Assembly: GCA_031177355.1 (NCBI GenBank)
Contig: JAPSGR010000004.1
Location: 27,673-91,672 of the forward strand
DNA: 64,000 nt
Source: Candidatus Nitrosocosmicus sp.
GTDB taxonomy: Archaea > Thermoproteota > Nitrososphaeria > Nitrososphaerales > Nitrososphaeraceae
Reading direction: 5' to 3'
The notes below the pieces were generated by a model. It had not been told where the DNA came from, searched no databases, and saw nothing but the letters and a program-made list of their open reading frames with translations. How positions within the stretch are numbered: position 1 is the stretch's first letter; every line of letters begins with the position of its first letter. Of the stretch, positions 17,693-26,314 are shown in pieces. The translations under genes and the position numbers were made by a program.

Positions 17693-18139
17693 ATGGTTGT
17701 AAATATTCACAAAAAAAGAGAGCTAGCATCACGAATTCTTGGTGTTGGGGTGAATAGGATTCGATTTGAACCAGATAAGTTAGATGATGTAGCTGATTCT
17801 ATTACAAGGGAGAATATTAGATCTCTAATAAATAGTGGGTCAATTTGGACAGCAAACGTTAAGGGTACTTCAAGAGGAAGGACAAGGTCAAAGCTTGAAA
17901 CTAAAAAGAAACATGGTACCGGGCCCGGTTCAAAAAAGGGAAAAAAAACCGCACGTGTTGGTAAGAAAGAGGTGTATGTTATTAAGGTACGATCTATGCG
18001 AAAGCATTTGAAAATATTAAAAGAAAGAAAGGATATAACCAATGAACAGTTTTGGGCTTTATATAAGAAGGTTAATGGTGCACAGGTTCGTTCGTTGTCC
18101 CATTTAAGAGAATTGGTGAAAATCGCAAAAGCTCATTAA
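17693..18139 (+). CDS. rpl19e: Large ribosomal subunit protein eL19
   Basis: The 148-residue protein has the eL19 signature: KKRELASRILGVGVNRIRF at the N terminus, then basic KGTSRGRTRSKLETKKKHGTG and GSKKGKKTARVGKKE. It is an archaeal/eukaryotic large-subunit protein. It follows eL32 with 9 bases between them and is probably cotranscribed. The next gene converges from the minus strand, so the two-gene cluster ends here. Confidence 0.95.
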   Translation: MVVNIHKKRELASRILGVGVNRIRFEPDKLDDVADSITRENIRSLINSGSIWTANVKGTSRGRTRSKLETKKKHGTGPGSKKGKKTARVGKKEVYVIKVRSMRKHLKILKERKDITNEQFWALYKKVNGAQVRSLSHLRELVKIAKAH

Positions 18140-18174
18140 TATTATCTTAATTTATGTAAATGCCGCATCATATA

Positions 18175-18627
18175 TTAGAATCTGCAAAAACAAAATTTTA
18201 AAATTTCGTAAAGCCTTGGAACAAACTCGTACTCGTCTAACTCGTATGAGCTTATCCATCTAAACTCGGTATGTTCCCAATTTAATATGACATCTCTTGT
18301 GGTTGCTAAAAAATAAAATGGTTGTATTAATAGAGTTAGGTCTGGCTTGATATTCACCGTAATTTGATCTAATATTTTGTCCAGTATCAGTTCATTTCTA
18401 TTTATTTTTGTTTCTTCATAAATTTCAAACAAGGCCCGCGAAAGTAAATCTTCGGAAGATTCGAGATATCCGCTAATTCCTGCCCAAACATTTTGCATTG
18501 TCTTTGTAGACGGACTTCTTTTCAAAATTAAGATTTTGTTGCCATTTCTTAAGACGGAGGTAACAGTCAAATAAGTCTTATTTTGCTTCTTGATCATCTT
18601 TTCTACCAGGTCTATATCATATTTCAT
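18175..18627 (-). CDS. NUDIX hydrolase-like protein
   Basis: A 150-residue NUDIX-fold protein. The NUDIX helix is GYLESSEDLLSRALFEIYEE, which keeps G-x5-E-x7 and the EE pair that bind metal, but has Phe where the box has Arg and Lys where it has the last Gly. The N-terminal KTYLTVTSVLRNGNKILILKRS and C-terminal HTEFRWISSYELDEYEFVP are typical of the MutT-like fold. It probably hydrolyses a nucleoside diphosphate derivative; the substrate is unknown. The missing Arg may lower or change activity. ATG start. Confidence 0.78.
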   Translation of the reverse strand: MKYDIDLVEKMIKKQNKTYLTVTSVLRNGNKILILKRSPSTKTMQNVWAGISGYLESSEDLLSRALFEIYEETKINRNELILDKILDQITVNIKPDLTLLIQPFYFLATTRDVILNWEHTEFRWISSYELDEYEFVPRLYEILKFCFCRF

Positions 18628-18748
18628 TATAAGGCAACAAGTAATGAACTTGTTGCTCTTTTTCGATTTGCTCGACGTTGTCTTACCTTTGCTAAAACCA
18701 TATAGTGAAAATCCTAATTAAAATTTATATGTGAATTATGTTGCTGAT

Positions 18749-19645
18749 TTAAACAAAATTAATCGTTAAACATTCATCTTCTGAAATTGATATCAGTCGG
18801 TGTTTTTCCGAACCTAACGACTTTTTATCAAAATAAATGTCTGTAACTTGCTCGATAGATTTACCTCTCATCTGATTCAGCATGTTCTTATCGATAAAGC
18901 GTAGGTTATGCTTGCTTGCAATTGAAGCAAAAGCAACATCTGATGAAATAATAAGTTTATTAAACTTCTCAGAATAGTGATTTCCTCCTAGACCAATAGC
19001 AATCTTTGAAGTTTTTTTTGCTTGATACTTGCTTTTCTGCTCGATTGTTTGTAGTAAGCATTTACATACAAGTGAGGCAGTCAATCTATTTTCCCATTCT
19101 TCGTCTGATGATCCTATTTCAACAAACATTATGGGATTAGTCGATGACGTAGGGCCATGGTGAGTTGCTTCAATAGTCAAATCATACTGCTGAAGATCAC
19201 TCTTCATGCCAACAAGGTTTTTCATATATTCTTTTTGAAACGTAGGATAAGCAATCCCCAATTCAAATGGACTTCCTCCAAGGGAATTACTGCTGGAAAA
19301 ATTTCCTGTAAAATGTGAAGTTAGAGCTGGTAGTTTGCTCTTTGAGGCATGTTTAGATAGAAAAATCAATAAACTCCTCTCAGAGACTAGTTCATCAAGG
19401 TTAGGCAGACTCACCAGTTCATGGTCTAATGATAATAAATCAATATTCTCATACTTTTTTGACTTGAAAACTTCATATCCTATCGAAGACTCAGGTGTTA
19501 TTTGGTTGAGTTTATCTTTGTAATTTCTTCTAAATTCGTGGGAATAACTTGAGGTCAATATAGTAAAACCCTCATGTTCCATCAGATAATCTCTCATTGT
19601 GCAACTAGCTTTATCTTTAGAAGAGGCCAGCAAGACGTATTTCAT
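18749..19645 (-). CDS. dtdA: Archaeal D-aminoacyl-tRNA deacylase (DTD2)
   Basis: The protein matches archaeal/plant DTD2 (GEK1-like), which removes D-amino acids from mischarged tRNA. Seen are LLIFLSKHASKSKLPALTSH, then TIEATHHGPTSSTNPIMFVE (first 20 residues conserved) and KIAIGLGGNHYSEKFN, carrying the family His residues. The ORF track starts at 19675, but homologues start at MKYVLLASSKDKAS, so the ATG at 19645 is the better choice and gives 298 residues. It is divergent from spt5. Confidence 0.88.
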   Translation of the reverse strand: MKYVLLASSKDKASCTMRDYLMEHEGFTILTSSYSHEFRRNYKDKLNQITPESSIGYEVFKSKKYENIDLLSLDHELVSLPNLDELVSERSLLIFLSKHASKSKLPALTSHFTGNFSSSNSLGGSPFELGIAYPTFQKEYMKNLVGMKSDLQQYDLTIEATHHGPTSSTNPIMFVEIGSSDEEWENRLTASLVCKCLLQTIEQKSKYQAKKTSKIAIGLGGNHYSEKFNKLIISSDVAFASIASKHNLRFIDKNMLNQMRGKSIEQVTDIYFDKKSLGSEKHRLISISEDECLTINFV

Positions 19646-19773
19646 TATCGCCAAAAAAATCATGTTATCTGTCAAAATTTAATTGTTGTTTCATAGTGCA
19701 TCTCAGATTATCCATCATTTTCTCGTTATAAACTTATAAATTCCAAAACAGATACAAATATTGATTCTATTAA

Positions 19774-20520
19774 ATGCCTAAAGACCTCCAATACGACGAA
19801 GAAGACCTGGACCTGCTAGACCTTAATACCGATATTAGTGATAAAAATTCTGACAATAATGATACCAATTCCAATGATATAGAAAGTTTTAGTGAGTCTG
19901 AAGTCAGAAATCAGCGAAAACTTTCAAAGAAAGGCAATGGTAACGATAAGATTAATGCGAAGTCAAACTCAAAAAACAAAGACAATCAAACTAATCAATA
20001 TTCTAATTCTAAAAATGATCTTGATAAAGCCAATGTATTAGAAAATGATTCTAACAACTTGACGAGTGAAAATGATGATGATTCAAAATTCTTCGTAGTG
20101 AGGGTAGCCGGGGGACAAGAAAGTATGATTGCATCAATGCTTCAAACTCGACTAAATACTAAAAAGATTGAAGGTATTTACTCTGTATTATTTCTTGAAA
20201 ACTTCAAGGGATATGTTATAGTTGAAGCTATTGATTCTAACATTGCATATGAAGCACTGCACGGAATTCGACATATCCGGGGCCAAATCAGAGGCGAGCT
20301 TCCATTTAAAGATCTGGAAGGTTACTTGATAAAGAAACCCGTGGTAACTGAATTAACAATAGACGATACCGTAGAAATTATTGCAGGACCTTTTAAGTCC
20401 ATGAAAGCCAAAATAACGAGGGTTGACTATGAAAAACAGGAGGCAACAGTAGTGCTATTGGATTCTCCATATCAAATTCCTGTTACGGTTGACGCAAATT
20501 ATCTTAAAAAATCTTTATAG
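19774..20520 (+). CDS. spt5: Transcription elongation factor Spt5 (NusG-like) with acidic N-terminal extension
   Basis: The C-terminal 145 residues are a normal archaeal Spt5: an NGN domain from about residue 104 (FFVVRVAGGQESMIASML, YVIVEA, HIRGQIRGELPFKDLEGYL) and a KOW domain (DTVEIIAGPFKSMKAKITRV). It binds RNA polymerase with Spt4 and promotes processivity. The first ~103 residues are an added low-complexity, Asp/Asn/Ser-rich region without predicted fold; archaeal Spt5 is usually about 150 residues. It heads the spt5-rpl11 unit; SecE, often upstream in archaea, is not seen here. ATG start. Confidence 0.9.
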   Translation: MPKDLQYDEEDLDLLDLNTDISDKNSDNNDTNSNDIESFSESEVRNQRKLSKKGNGNDKINAKSNSKNKDNQTNQYSNSKNDLDKANVLENDSNNLTSENDDDSKFFVVRVAGGQESMIASMLQTRLNTKKIEGIYSVLFLENFKGYVIVEAIDSNIAYEALHGIRHIRGQIRGELPFKDLEGYLIKKPVVTELTIDDTVEIIAGPFKSMKAKITRVDYEKQEATVVLLDSPYQIPVTVDANYLKKSL

Positions 20521-20561
20521 AGTTATAAATGGATCTAGTATAAGATAGGACGTAATAATCT

Positions 20562-21044
20562 ATGAGTGAAAAGAAAGTCGTAAACGCATTAGTTAGTGGA
20601 GGAGAAGCGAGTGCAGGTCCCCCTTTAGGGCCGGCGCTTGGACCTTTGGGAATTAATATTCTTCAGGTAGTAAATACTATTAACGAAAAAACTAAAGATT
20701 TTCCGGGAATGAAAGTTCCAGTGAAAGTCGAAGTCGATTCTGAGACCAAGCAATTTACAGTTGAGGTTGGAATTCCACCTACAGCTGCTTTAATTTTTAA
20801 AGAATCTGGTATTAACAAAGGATCAGGTACAGCGGGAACAAATTTTGTAGGAAATATCTCTATGGATAGTATAGTCAAGATTTCTAAGATGAAATTAGAC
20901 GTGTCCTATGCTCAATCAACAAAATCATCTGCAAAGGAAATTATAGGTACATGTCTTAGTTTGGGAGTCAAGGTTGAAGATAAAGTAGCAAATGAAATTT
21001 ATGATGATGTCAACTCTGGAAAATATGACTCTCTATTTTCATAA
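20562..21044 (+). CDS. rpl11: Large ribosomal subunit protein uL11
   Basis: The 160-residue protein has uL11 features: GGEASAGPPLGPALGPLGIN (GTPase-associated region binding), IPPTAALIFKESGINKGSG, and the C-terminal IIGTCLSLGVKVE rRNA-binding helix. It forms the base of the ribosomal stalk. It lies 41 bases after spt5, the usual archaeal order. The uL1-uL10-P1 genes that often follow are absent; the thermosome gene follows instead. ATG start. Confidence 0.95.
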   Translation: MSEKKVVNALVSGGEASAGPPLGPALGPLGINILQVVNTINEKTKDFPGMKVPVKVEVDSETKQFTVEVGIPPTAALIFKESGINKGSGTAGTNFVGNISMDSIVKISKMKLDVSYAQSTKSSAKEIIGTCLSLGVKVEDKVANEIYDDVNSGKYDSLFS

Positions 21045-21127
21045 CATTGTCATTTTTTTATATTAATTTTTTTTGTTTAAGTAAGTTTAAAATATCCCAA
21101 TAATAGCAAGTTAAATTATAATTTTAG

Positions 21128-22810
21128 GTGAATGATGTAAGTATGTCGATTCAAACAGGGTCAGCTGGCGGAATGCCGGTATTGATATTAAAGGAAGGAG
21201 CTAGTGAAACAAAAGGAAAGGAAGCACAGAAGAATAACATTAATGCAGCAAAGACAGTGGCAGAAATAGTAAGAACGAGTTTAGGTCCAAGAGGAATGGA
21301 TAAAATGCTAGTAGATTCCCTTGGAGATGTAACAATAACTAATGACGGAGCAACGATACTCAAAGAGATAGATGTTCAGCATCCTGCAGCAAAAATGATG
21401 GTAGAGATTAGTAAAGCCACCGATAACGAAGTAGGCGATGGAACAACTTCAGTTGTTGTTTTGGCCGGTTCATTGATAGAAAAAGCTGAGGAGTTGATTG
21501 CAAAGAATGTCCACCCAACTGTGATAGTCGATGGGTATAGAAAATGTGCCGTCAAATCAATTGAACTTTTGAATAATATAGCAATAAAGGTTACAAATAA
21601 CGAGAAGGAACAATTGATTAAGATTGCAAAGACATCTATGCAAACTAAATTGGTTTCAAAGGAGTCAAATGATTTGGCAAATATAGTAGTTACAGCATCA
21701 CAACAGGTGTCTGAAACATCTAATGGTTCTACTAAAGTAGATCTGGATGATATTAAAGTAGAAAAAAAATCTGGCGGCTCTATCAGGGATACTAAGCTTA
21801 TCAGAGGTATAGTTTTAGATAAGGAGGTTGTCCACGGGGGTATGCCAAAGCGTGTAGATAAGGCTAAAATTGCATTGATTAATTCTGCTTTAGAGATTGA
21901 AAAAACCGAATTTGATGCAAAACTGAATATCACGTCTCCAGAACAGATGAAAAGATTTTTGGATGAGGAAAATATCATGCTCAAGTCAATGGTTGATAAA
22001 ATAACAGGAACTGGTGCGAATGTTATTATTTGTCAAAAAGGACTTGATGACATAGCACAGCATTACTTGGCAAAAGCTAATGTATTGACTGTCAGACGGG
22101 TAAAGGAAAGTGACATGACGAAGTTATCAAGGGCTACCGGAGCAAGAATTATCAATAATTTGGACGACCTGACCCCTAAAGATTTAGGTTCAGCAGATGT
22201 CGTTGAAGAAAGAAAAGTAGAGACAGATAAGTGGGTATTTATAGAAGGCTGTAAGAATCCTAAATCTGTAACAATTTTAATCCGAGGTGGCTCTCAAAGA
22301 GTAGTAGATGAAGCAGAGCGTTCTATGCATGATGCTTTAATGGTCACAAAGGATGTGTTAGAAAAACCATTCATAGTTGCAGGTGGTGGATCGCCTGAGG
22401 CATATGTATCAGGAAAGTTAAGGGAATGGACAAATACATTAACTGGAAGGGAACAATTAGCAGCTGAAAAATTCGCTGAGGCACTGGAAATTATTCCGAT
22501 GACTCTAGCAGAAAATGCTGGAATGAATCAAATCGATACATTGGCTGAATTGCGTTCTAAGCAGAACAAGGGTTCAAAATGGGCTGGAATCGATGCCCGA
22601 AATTCAAGAATAGCAGACATGTCTAAGATTGAAATTTTTGAACCATTGTCTGTGAAGGAACAAATAATAAAGTCCGCTACCGAGGTTGCATCGATGTTGT
22701 TAAGAATTGATGATGTGATCGCTTCAAGCAAATCTGGTGGAATGGGTGGTGGTATGCCTCCAGGCGGCATGGGTGGTATGCCTCCAGGCGGCATGGACGG
22801 AATGATGTAA
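21128..22810 (+). CDS. thsA: Thermosome subunit (group II chaperonin)
   Basis: The 560-residue protein has the group II chaperonin signatures [40 protein letters not shown], and [19 protein letters not shown] (ATP site), and [16 protein letters not shown]. The C terminus has the Gly-Met repeat tail typical of chaperonins ([14 protein letters not shown]). It folds proteins in a two-ring complex, receiving clients from prefoldin. Start choice is uncertain: GTG at 21128 or ATG at 21143. The DNA of the tail holds a short tandem repeat (atgcctccaggcggc). SRP RNA lies downstream. Confidence 0.95.
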   Translation: MNDVSMSIQTGSAGGMPVLILKEGASETKGKEAQKNNINAAKTVAEIVRTSLGPRGMDKMLVDSLGDVTITNDGATILKEIDVQHPAAKMMVEISKATDNEVGDGTTSVVVLAGSLIEKAEELIAKNVHPTVIVDGYRKCAVKSIELLNNIAIKVTNNEKEQLIKIAKTSMQTKLVSKESNDLANIVVTASQQVSETSNGSTKVDLDDIKVEKKSGGSIRDTKLIRGIVLDKEVVHGGMPKRVDKAKIALINSALEIEKTEFDAKLNITSPEQMKRFLDEENIMLKSMVDKITGTGANVIICQKGLDDIAQHYLAKANVLTVRRVKESDMTKLSRATGARIINNLDDLTPKDLGSADVVEERKVETDKWVFIEGCKNPKSVTILIRGGSQRVVDEAERSMHDALMVTKDVLEKPFIVAGGGSPEAYVSGKLREWTNTLTGREQLAAEKFAEALEIIPMTLAENAGMNQIDTLAELRSKQNKGSKWAGIDARNSRIADMSKIEIFEPLSVKEQIIKSATEVASMLLRIDDVIASSKSGGMGGGMPPGGMGGMPPGGMDGMM

Positions 22811-22890
22811 TCAAAAAATTCTAAATTTAAACATTTTTTGATTGCTACGTTAAATTTGTTTTCTTGTATATAATCAATATTCCAATAACA

Positions 22891-22898
22891 TTATATTT
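22891..22898 (+). promoter_or_regulatory. TATA box of SRP RNA gene
   Basis: The sequence ttatattt lies about 22-25 bases before the inferred SRP RNA 5' end, which is the normal archaeal TATA-to-start distance. The surrounding DNA is AT-rich, so the exact box may shift by a few bases. Confidence 0.5.
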
Positions 22899-22914
22899 GA
22901 TTTTGATATAGTAA

Positions 22915-23236
22915 GGGTAGGGTAGGTAGGATCGGGGTGCTAGCCGTGCCCCATACCGGAAATCGGCTTTATGTCGGGATCAGTAACTATTAGGTAAATT
23001 CATGAATGGGAGGAAACCCGCTCATTCTTCTAGTATGAAATCATGCCGTATCGGATGGCTATGAGCAGCAAATTACACGAAGGTGTAATATTGACTGTGA
23101 ATTGTTGAAATGGGTGAGGTCCGGGAGGGAGCAACCCTAAGGCATCGTAGCCGTGCTGTTACGTCTACGTGGTGGATTTAGGAGGATTTGAAAAGGGGCC
23201 TCTTGTTCATGTTGGTACTAGTAGGCTACCCTACTT
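22915..23236 (+). ncRNA. ffs: Signal recognition particle RNA (archaeal 7S RNA)
   Basis: No protein is encoded here, and the sequence has SRP RNA landmarks. GTAGGGTAG (22917-22925) pairs with CTACCCTAC (23226-23234), closing archaeal helix 1. The helix 8 region reads GGTCCGGGAGGGAGCAACCC followed by TAAGGC; the conserved parts are the asymmetric loop and the GGAG tetraloop that bind SRP54. The Alu-domain region GTGCTAGCCGTGCCCC lies near the 5' end. The ~320-nt length is typical of archaeal 7S RNA. It acts with SRP19/SRP54 and the FtsY receptor at 9.7 kb. Ends are placed to within a few bases. Confidence 0.9.
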
Positions 23237-23260
23237 TGACCTATCTAATTCTTCTGGAGG

Positions 23261-23267
23261 TTTTTTA
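23261..23267 (+). terminator. T-run terminator after SRP RNA
   Basis: A ttttttattt tract follows the closing helix of the SRP RNA by about 25 bases. Archaeal RNA polymerase stops at such T runs without needing a hairpin. Placement is by eye. Confidence 0.4.
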
Positions 23268-23316
23268 TTTGTCTGTGTTTAAAACGTCTTAAATCTATTT
23301 CCTTTAACCTGAATGT

Positions 23317-23679
23317 ATGGTTCAATCTAAATTCAAGGATACGAGAAATGAAGATAATTATAGTACAGGACAAAATAGATCAGACAAAGTTATTGATGAA
23401 TCATCAACTTCATATGATAATAAGCAGTCTGAATTTGAAAGCGATGTTACTAAACTAATTAAGGAATCGATTGAGCGATCGATTCAACTAAATCGCACCA
23501 AACCTTTTGATACAACTAGTAAGCAGTTAACCAAAGTGACATTAAAGATAGTTAATGAATTGCCAAAAGTTGCAATAAAGACAGGCCATATTGCAATGAA
23601 AATGGCTTCGATAGGAAAAGAAAGTATTATTTCTTTAAATGATCTCAAGAATAACCAGTATTTAAGAAAAAAAGAATAA
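23317..23679 (+). CDS. Small charged protein of unknown function
   Basis: A 120-residue protein. The first ~45 residues are polar and disordered-looking (Asn, Asp, Ser, Thr); the rest is helical and amphipathic (DVTKLIKESIERSIQLNR, LTKVTLKIVNELPKVAIK, AIKTGHIAMKMASIG). It has no cysteines or clear membrane segment. I do not recognise it. ATG start, no operon partner. It looks coding because its codon pattern resembles the neighbours, but the prediction is moderate. Confidence 0.6.
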   Translation: MVQSKFKDTRNEDNYSTGQNRSDKVIDESSTSYDNKQSEFESDVTKLIKESIERSIQLNRTKPFDTTSKQLTKVTLKIVNELPKVAIKTGHIAMKMASIGKESIISLNDLKNNQYLRKKE

Positions 23680-24142
23680 CTATAAGTTCTTTTCAAATAA
23701 CTTGGCTTGTTCGATACGAGAAATGAATTATCATTTGTTTGACATTATTTTCTAGTGAACCCTTGAAGAAAATTCGTTCTTTATGCATGCGCGAACTTAT
23801 TAAATTATAGACCATCATTTTATTGCTCTGAATAACATAATCACAACTTATCACTGATGGTTACTAATGTTATATTAATAGGTTATACGAAGGGATTTTT
23901 CGATCTATAATAACAATTTGTAATTGAAGTCAATTTGAGACAGCTATAGGTGAAATATATAATTTAAATAATTGATATTTTGCTGCTTTTATTATATATG
24001 ACACGAACCCATTTGAGTGGAAATAGGAGTTATATGATTTAGGCCTTAATTTGCAATATCAAAAACATTTAATTATAAAAAATATATACAACTATCTGGT
24101 GAAATTGTTATAAATTTTAATTAGTTTAATTTTGTTGGTTTT
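23680..24142. other. Intergenic region before the VWA/kinase/phosphatase cluster
   Basis: About 460 AT-rich bases without a credible ORF. The right part should hold the promoter of the VWA gene: ttaattataaaaaatatatac near 24070-24090 is a TATA-like candidate, about 55 bases before the ATG. Nothing else was seen. Confidence 0.5.
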
Positions 24143-24835
24143 ATGACACTTCCAGGAGGAGAAATTTCAAAGAGGGAACTTCATTTCATCTGGATTGTAG
24201 ATTGTTCAGGCTCTATGAGAGATGATGGCAAGATACAATCTCTCAACTATGCTATTAGAGAGGCTATTCCTCATATGCAAAGGGAGTCTGAGAATAATAT
24301 TCAGGCAGATCTATTGATTAGCGCTTTAAAATTCTCAACTGGAGCTCAATGGATTATCCCACCTACCCAAGCAAAAAACTTCAAGTGGACAGACATAGAA
24401 GCAAAAGGCCACACTGATTTAGGTCAGGCCTTGGTATTATTGTCTGAGGTATTACATGTACCCCCAATGACAGAAAGGGGACTACCGCCAGTCCTAGTCC
24501 TACTGTCAGACGGCCAACCTACAGATGATTATGAGGGCGGCTTAGAGAAATTATTGCGTGAACCATGGGGTAAAAAGGCTATACGCATATCCATTGCTAT
24601 TGGAGAGGACGCAAACATGAATGTACTTGAGAAATTTATTGCAGACAACGAAAGAAGTCCTCTTCTTGCTCGAAACCCAGAAGCTCTTTCAAATTATATA
24701 CGATGGGTCTCAACTGTTGTGCAATCGGCTTCAGCACGTCCTAAAAGTCAACAAAAGGATTATGAATCATTAGGTTCGAATGTAGATATTCCCCAACCTC
24801 CTGAATCGATCTCTTCTGCTGCCGATGTGTGGTAG
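24143..24835 (+). CDS. VWA-domain protein, TerY-like
   Basis: A 230-residue protein that is nearly all von Willebrand A domain. The MIDAS metal site is complete: IVDCSGSM (DxSxS, about 18-25), the Thr in KGHTDLGQAL, and the Asp in LLSDGQPTDD. Proteins of this size and sequence are called TerY, described with TerY-P triads (VWA, PP2C phosphatase and Ser/Thr kinase) by Anantharaman, Iyer and Aravind. The next two genes are exactly a kinase-like protein and a PP2C-like protein, on the same strand with an 18-base gap and then an overlap. The client is unknown. No signal peptide, so it is cytosolic. Confidence 0.85.
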   Translation: MTLPGGEISKRELHFIWIVDCSGSMRDDGKIQSLNYAIREAIPHMQRESENNIQADLLISALKFSTGAQWIIPPTQAKNFKWTDIEAKGHTDLGQALVLLSEVLHVPPMTERGLPPVLVLLSDGQPTDDYEGGLEKLLREPWGKKAIRISIAIGEDANMNVLEKFIADNERSPLLARNPEALSNYIRWVSTVVQSASARPKSQQKDYESLGSNVDIPQPPESISSAADVW

Positions 24836-24853
24836 TCAGTCTGATAATGGAAG

Positions 24854-26314
24854 ATGGAAATGACCAAAACTAATGGGTTCACGATAGGTGAAACCCTGTA
24901 TATCGAACAATTAAGCATGATTTGCAATATTGAGAGGGAAATGGGTTCTGGTACTCAAGGAAAGGTTTATTCTCTTATTTGTCCTGATAATTCTACTTTA
25001 GTGCTAAAATGGTATTTTCCCTCCATGGCTACTAAGGAACAACGTGAAATCATAAATTATTTGATCCAAACCAAACCTCCAAGCGATAGATTTCTCTGGC
25101 CGATAGCATTGGTTGAAAGCCCAAAAAGGGAGGGATTTGGATATGTGATGCCTCTAAAAGAAAATAGATTTAAAAGTTTTAGTTCATGGCTCTCGAGGAA
25201 GGTTGATCCTTCTTTTAGAATATTATTGACTGCATGTTTTGAGTTAGCACAAAATTTCCATCTTATGCATTCAAAAGGATTATGTTATCAGGATCTTTCC
25301 TTAAACAACATATACTTTGATCCTCACAATGGCGAAATAAGAATTGGCGACACGGATAATATAGTGATAAATGGATCTGGAAAAGGGAATGTGTTAGGAA
25401 CTCCTAAATTTATGGCTCCTGAGATAATAGTAGGAAAGGAATCACCCAATACTCAAACCGATTTGTATTCGCTAGCAGTATTATTATTCTATATTTTGTT
25501 CCTAAATCATCCCCTGGAGGGTAAAGCCGAAAGTTCCATAAGAAGTCTTGACATTCCCTCTATGACAAAACTTTATGGTTTTAATCCAGTTTTCATATTT
25601 GATCCTGAAGATGATTCTAATTTTCCCGATCCTATATATCATAGGAACGCTTTAATTTATTGGAATATTTATCCGGAATTTTTTAAAAAACAATTCATAA
25701 AATCATTTACAAAGGGAATCAACGATCCTCTAGAAGGCAGAGTCCGGGAAACTGAGTGGCAGATCGCCTTACTTGAACTACGCGATTCGATATTCTATTG
25801 CAAATTATGTGGATCGGAGAATTTCCTCGATCCCTATCTTGTTGGAGCTTTGAGTTTAGGCAACGTTGATGCATATAGTAATAAAAGTCAGAATGAAATG
25901 AAATCTGCCGTCTTGTGTGAATTGAATAGATCTGTAAAAAATCACATTCCAACATGTTGGAATCATAATTGTAAAACTGCAAATCACAAGGTTATGTATA
26001 TTCAATTAAACGGGCGTTCTATAGTTACACTGAATCATGATACTCAGTTATTTTTACATCATGTAGATCCTAGTTGCAAATATAATTTCTCTTATATCAT
26101 AGCTGAAGTAAATAGACATCCCAGAAATGACCAAGTATGGGGACTAAAAAACTTGTCCGATTTTAACTGGAATGTAACAAAACCCAATTCCGATTCTATT
26201 AAAGTGCTCCCAAAACAGAGTGTATTGATAGCACCTAATACAACCATTGACTTTGGTAAATCTATAGGTACCATATATTATTTAGATGAAATGATAACTT
26301 ATGCTTACAATTGA
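24854..26314 (+). CDS. Serine/threonine kinase-like protein with C-terminal Cys-rich region
   Basis: A 486-residue protein. The first ~270 residues are an eukaryotic-like kinase fold: glycine loop MGSGTQGKVYSL (about 31-42), the Lys of LVLKWY, the catalytic loop LCYQDLSLNNIYF (Asp present; HRD is replaced by YQD), GDTDNI in the DFG position, and MAPEI. The DFG-to-DTD change keeps the metal-binding Asp. The C-terminal part has two cysteine pairs (FYCKLCGSE and PTCWNHNCK), which suggest a zinc ribbon as in TerY-P kinases. It starts 18 bases after the VWA gene and overlaps the phosphatase by 14 bases, so the three are cotranscribed. Confidence 0.82.
   Translation: MEMTKTNGFTIGETLYIEQLSMICNIEREMGSGTQGKVYSLICPDNSTLVLKWYFPSMATKEQREIINYLIQTKPPSDRFLWPIALVESPKREGFGYVMPLKENRFKSFSSWLSRKVDPSFRILLTACFELAQNFHLMHSKGLCYQDLSLNNIYFDPHNGEIRIGDTDNIVINGSGKGNVLGTPKFMAPEIIVGKESPNTQTDLYSLAVLLFYILFLNHPLEGKAESSIRSLDIPSMTKLYGFNPVFIFDPEDDSNFPDPIYHRNALIYWNIYPEFFKKQFIKSFTKGINDPLEGRVRETEWQIALLELRDSIFYCKLCGSENFLDPYLVGALSLGNVDAYSNKSQNEMKSAVLCELNRSVKNHIPTCWNHNCKTANHKVMYIQLNGRSIVTLNHDTQLFLHHVDPSCKYNFSYIIAEVNRHPRNDQVWGLKNLSDFNWNVTKPNSDSIKVLPKQSVLIAPNTTIDFGKSIGTIYYLDEMITYAYN

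Noticed and set aside
21376-21984. 202-residue minus-strand ORF inside the thermosome gene
   Set aside because: Antisense shadow of a conserved gene with repeated Ser-rich noise.
22731-22795. Short tandem repeat near the thermosome stop as a possible mobile or CRISPR element
   Set aside because: The repeats code the normal Gly-Met tail of chaperonins; there are no spacers of CRISPR type.
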